Of a stretch of DNA of 64,000 nucleotides, positions 63,151 to 64,000 are shown piece after piece. The stretch lies in contig NC_064048.1 of the NCBI RefSeq assembly GCF_932526225.1, forward strand, positions 11,787,665 to 11,851,664, written 5' to 3'. Made by a program: the position numbers and the translations under genes. Within the stretch, counting starts at the first letter, position 1, and every line of letters begins with the position of its first letter. The notes under the pieces were generated by a model. That model searched no databases, was not told the origin of the DNA, and saw nothing but the letters and a program-made list of their open reading frames with translations. Source of the stretch: Nematostella vectensis. Lineage: Eukaryota > Cnidaria > Anthozoa > Actiniaria > Edwardsiidae.

Positions 63151-64000
63151 CCTTTAATGAGTGGAGAGGGGAGGGATACAAGTTTATTAAAAGTCTATTT
63201 GTGAGACCAACAAACTGGTTGAAAGAACAAGCGTGTTAATAGTAAAACAATTATTTGATTACAAAACTACTGTAGATTCCTTTGCACCAAGATAATAACA
63301 CACATTATTTTGTTTGTTATTTAGGAGGAACGATACGAGCTCTACGAGACAAATGAGAAGTATTTATTACTCATCTAAATTATACACGTAAATAATAATA
63401 TTCAAAAGAACTACTGTAACTAAGTAAGTAACACTCACATGTTTTTAAAATTTTAAATAAGTATACAGTTTCATTCAGATACATCTTGTGGTCACTGTGC
63501 CATCTACAGGGCCATACCCAAAGCACCTGTGCACCCCATCCAACTAAGGGCATCGGCTGCACAGATGTTCCTGATAAATGGGGCAGGAAAATTTTCCGCG
63601 ACACCGTGCTTTCATGGTCCCCCATGATTCCTTGTTGGGTGAAGCCCCTCTAGATGTTGACATGTCAACTTCGCAGTCACATGAAAGAAATGTCTAATAG
63701 TGTTTTGCAGTCAAGTTGGTTTACGATAATTGGTTACAATAGTTGGTTACAATAATTTTGAAAAATTGTTATCATAGCTATGGTCAAATACTGTACATAG
63801 AACTGCAAATAAAAAGACTAAAAAAAATAATAATAAAAATAAAGCAAAACTAAAAGTAAAGCAAAAAACGACAGAGACATTCTGTACACAATAAAAGACA
63901 ATGCGCCCGCGTGCGTTACGATGCCACGCCGACATAGCGAGCCCCCAAGGGACCCAAAACGCCCACATAGACCTGTATTTTTTTTCATCCTATATCTCAG
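63151..64000 (+). repeat. Repeat unit 38, first 850 bp only
   Basis: Cut by the window end inside the A-box-like element of the RNA candidate. The visible part matches the consensus copies. Confidence 0.96.

Larger units (their letters stand above)
1..64000. repeat. Tandem array of ~1.7-kb satellite units (37 complete + 1 partial)
   Basis: The same ~1.7-kb sequence recurs head to tail without interruption, giving 38 equivalent starts. Most spacings are 1702-1710 bp. The outliers are explained by T-tract length (24-39), a 13-bp loss (units 8, 15, 35), a 17-bp loss (unit 24), a 15-bp gain (units 12, 18) and a duplicated linker plus T tract (unit 25). All units have the same orientation. A BamHI site (GGATCC, 886-891 in unit 1) recurs in each unit I checked, so a genomic digest should release 1.7-kb monomers. 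No protein gene, tRNA, 5S rRNA or recognisable transposon interrupts it. Both array ends lie outside the window. The unit is long for a simple satellite and resembles in scale the repeats that carry small RNA genes. Confidence 0.98.

Noticed and set aside
1-64000. 5S rRNA or histone gene repeat, both known as tandem arrays
   Set aside because: No 5S internal control region, no histone coding sequence and no histone 3' stem-loop on either strand.
1-64000. CRISPR array or bacterial mobile element
   Set aside because: The repeated unit is 1.7 kb and almost identical throughout, with no unique spacers; there are no bacterial genes and many long homopolymers.

Overview
The window is one uninterrupted head-to-tail tandem array. 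A unit of about 1.7 kb (1687-1723 bp between equivalent points) repeats 37 times, and the first half of a 38th copy follows. Unit starts are set at the phase of base 1: 1, 1718, 3426, 5133, 6840, 8548, 10263, 11971, 13665, 15368, 17076, 18783, 20504, 22212, 23921, 25615, 27325, 29033, 30753, 32460, 34165, 35868, 37574, 39279, 40966, 42689, 44395, 46099, 47808, 49514, 51220, 52926, 54629, 56332, 58036, 59735, 61437 and 63151. Neither edge of the array is in view. By eye the copies differ at only a few bases each, apart from homopolymer lengths. No unrelated DNA interrupts the array.

This is eukaryotic DNA: a large AT-rich tandem satellite with long homopolymers and no coding capacity. A CpG-dense patch inside CpG-poor spacer leans towards an animal, but I cannot name the organism. 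I find no protein gene. Every short frame that recurs per unit is broken in some copies by nonsense changes, start loss or homopolymer length changes.

Layout of one unit (unit 1 coordinates): 1-750 is AT-rich spacer with a purine-rich G tract, two 14-bp palindromes, a 13-bp tandem direct repeat and an A-rich tract. 751-1100 is a CpG-dense core (25 CpG in 350 bp, against 19 in the other ~1.3 kb). 1107-1152 is a short linker and a pure T tract of 24-39 bases. 1153-1717 is AT-rich spacer with two short inverted repeats.

The main candidate for function lies in the core. It has a perfect RNA polymerase III B box (1075-1085), a T9 terminator 13 bases further on (1098-1106), and an A-box-like element 232 bases upstream (843-853). 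An 11-bp perfect inverted repeat (880-890 with 1080-1090) would join the 5' and 3' parts of such an RNA. Between them sits a hairpin with a cUUCGg tetraloop whose G-U pairs only form in the plus-strand RNA. I propose a tandemly amplified, structured Pol III RNA of about 270 nt, present in 37 copies here and belonging to no RNA family I recognise. Expression is not shown by the sequence.

The units also record array history. Units 8-12 and 15-18 share rare variants in the same order, which indicates a multi-unit block duplication followed by loss of one unit. Other rare variants are shared at offsets of 6 or 9 units. Units 32-36 carry clearly more private changes than the rest, as expected nearer an array edge.
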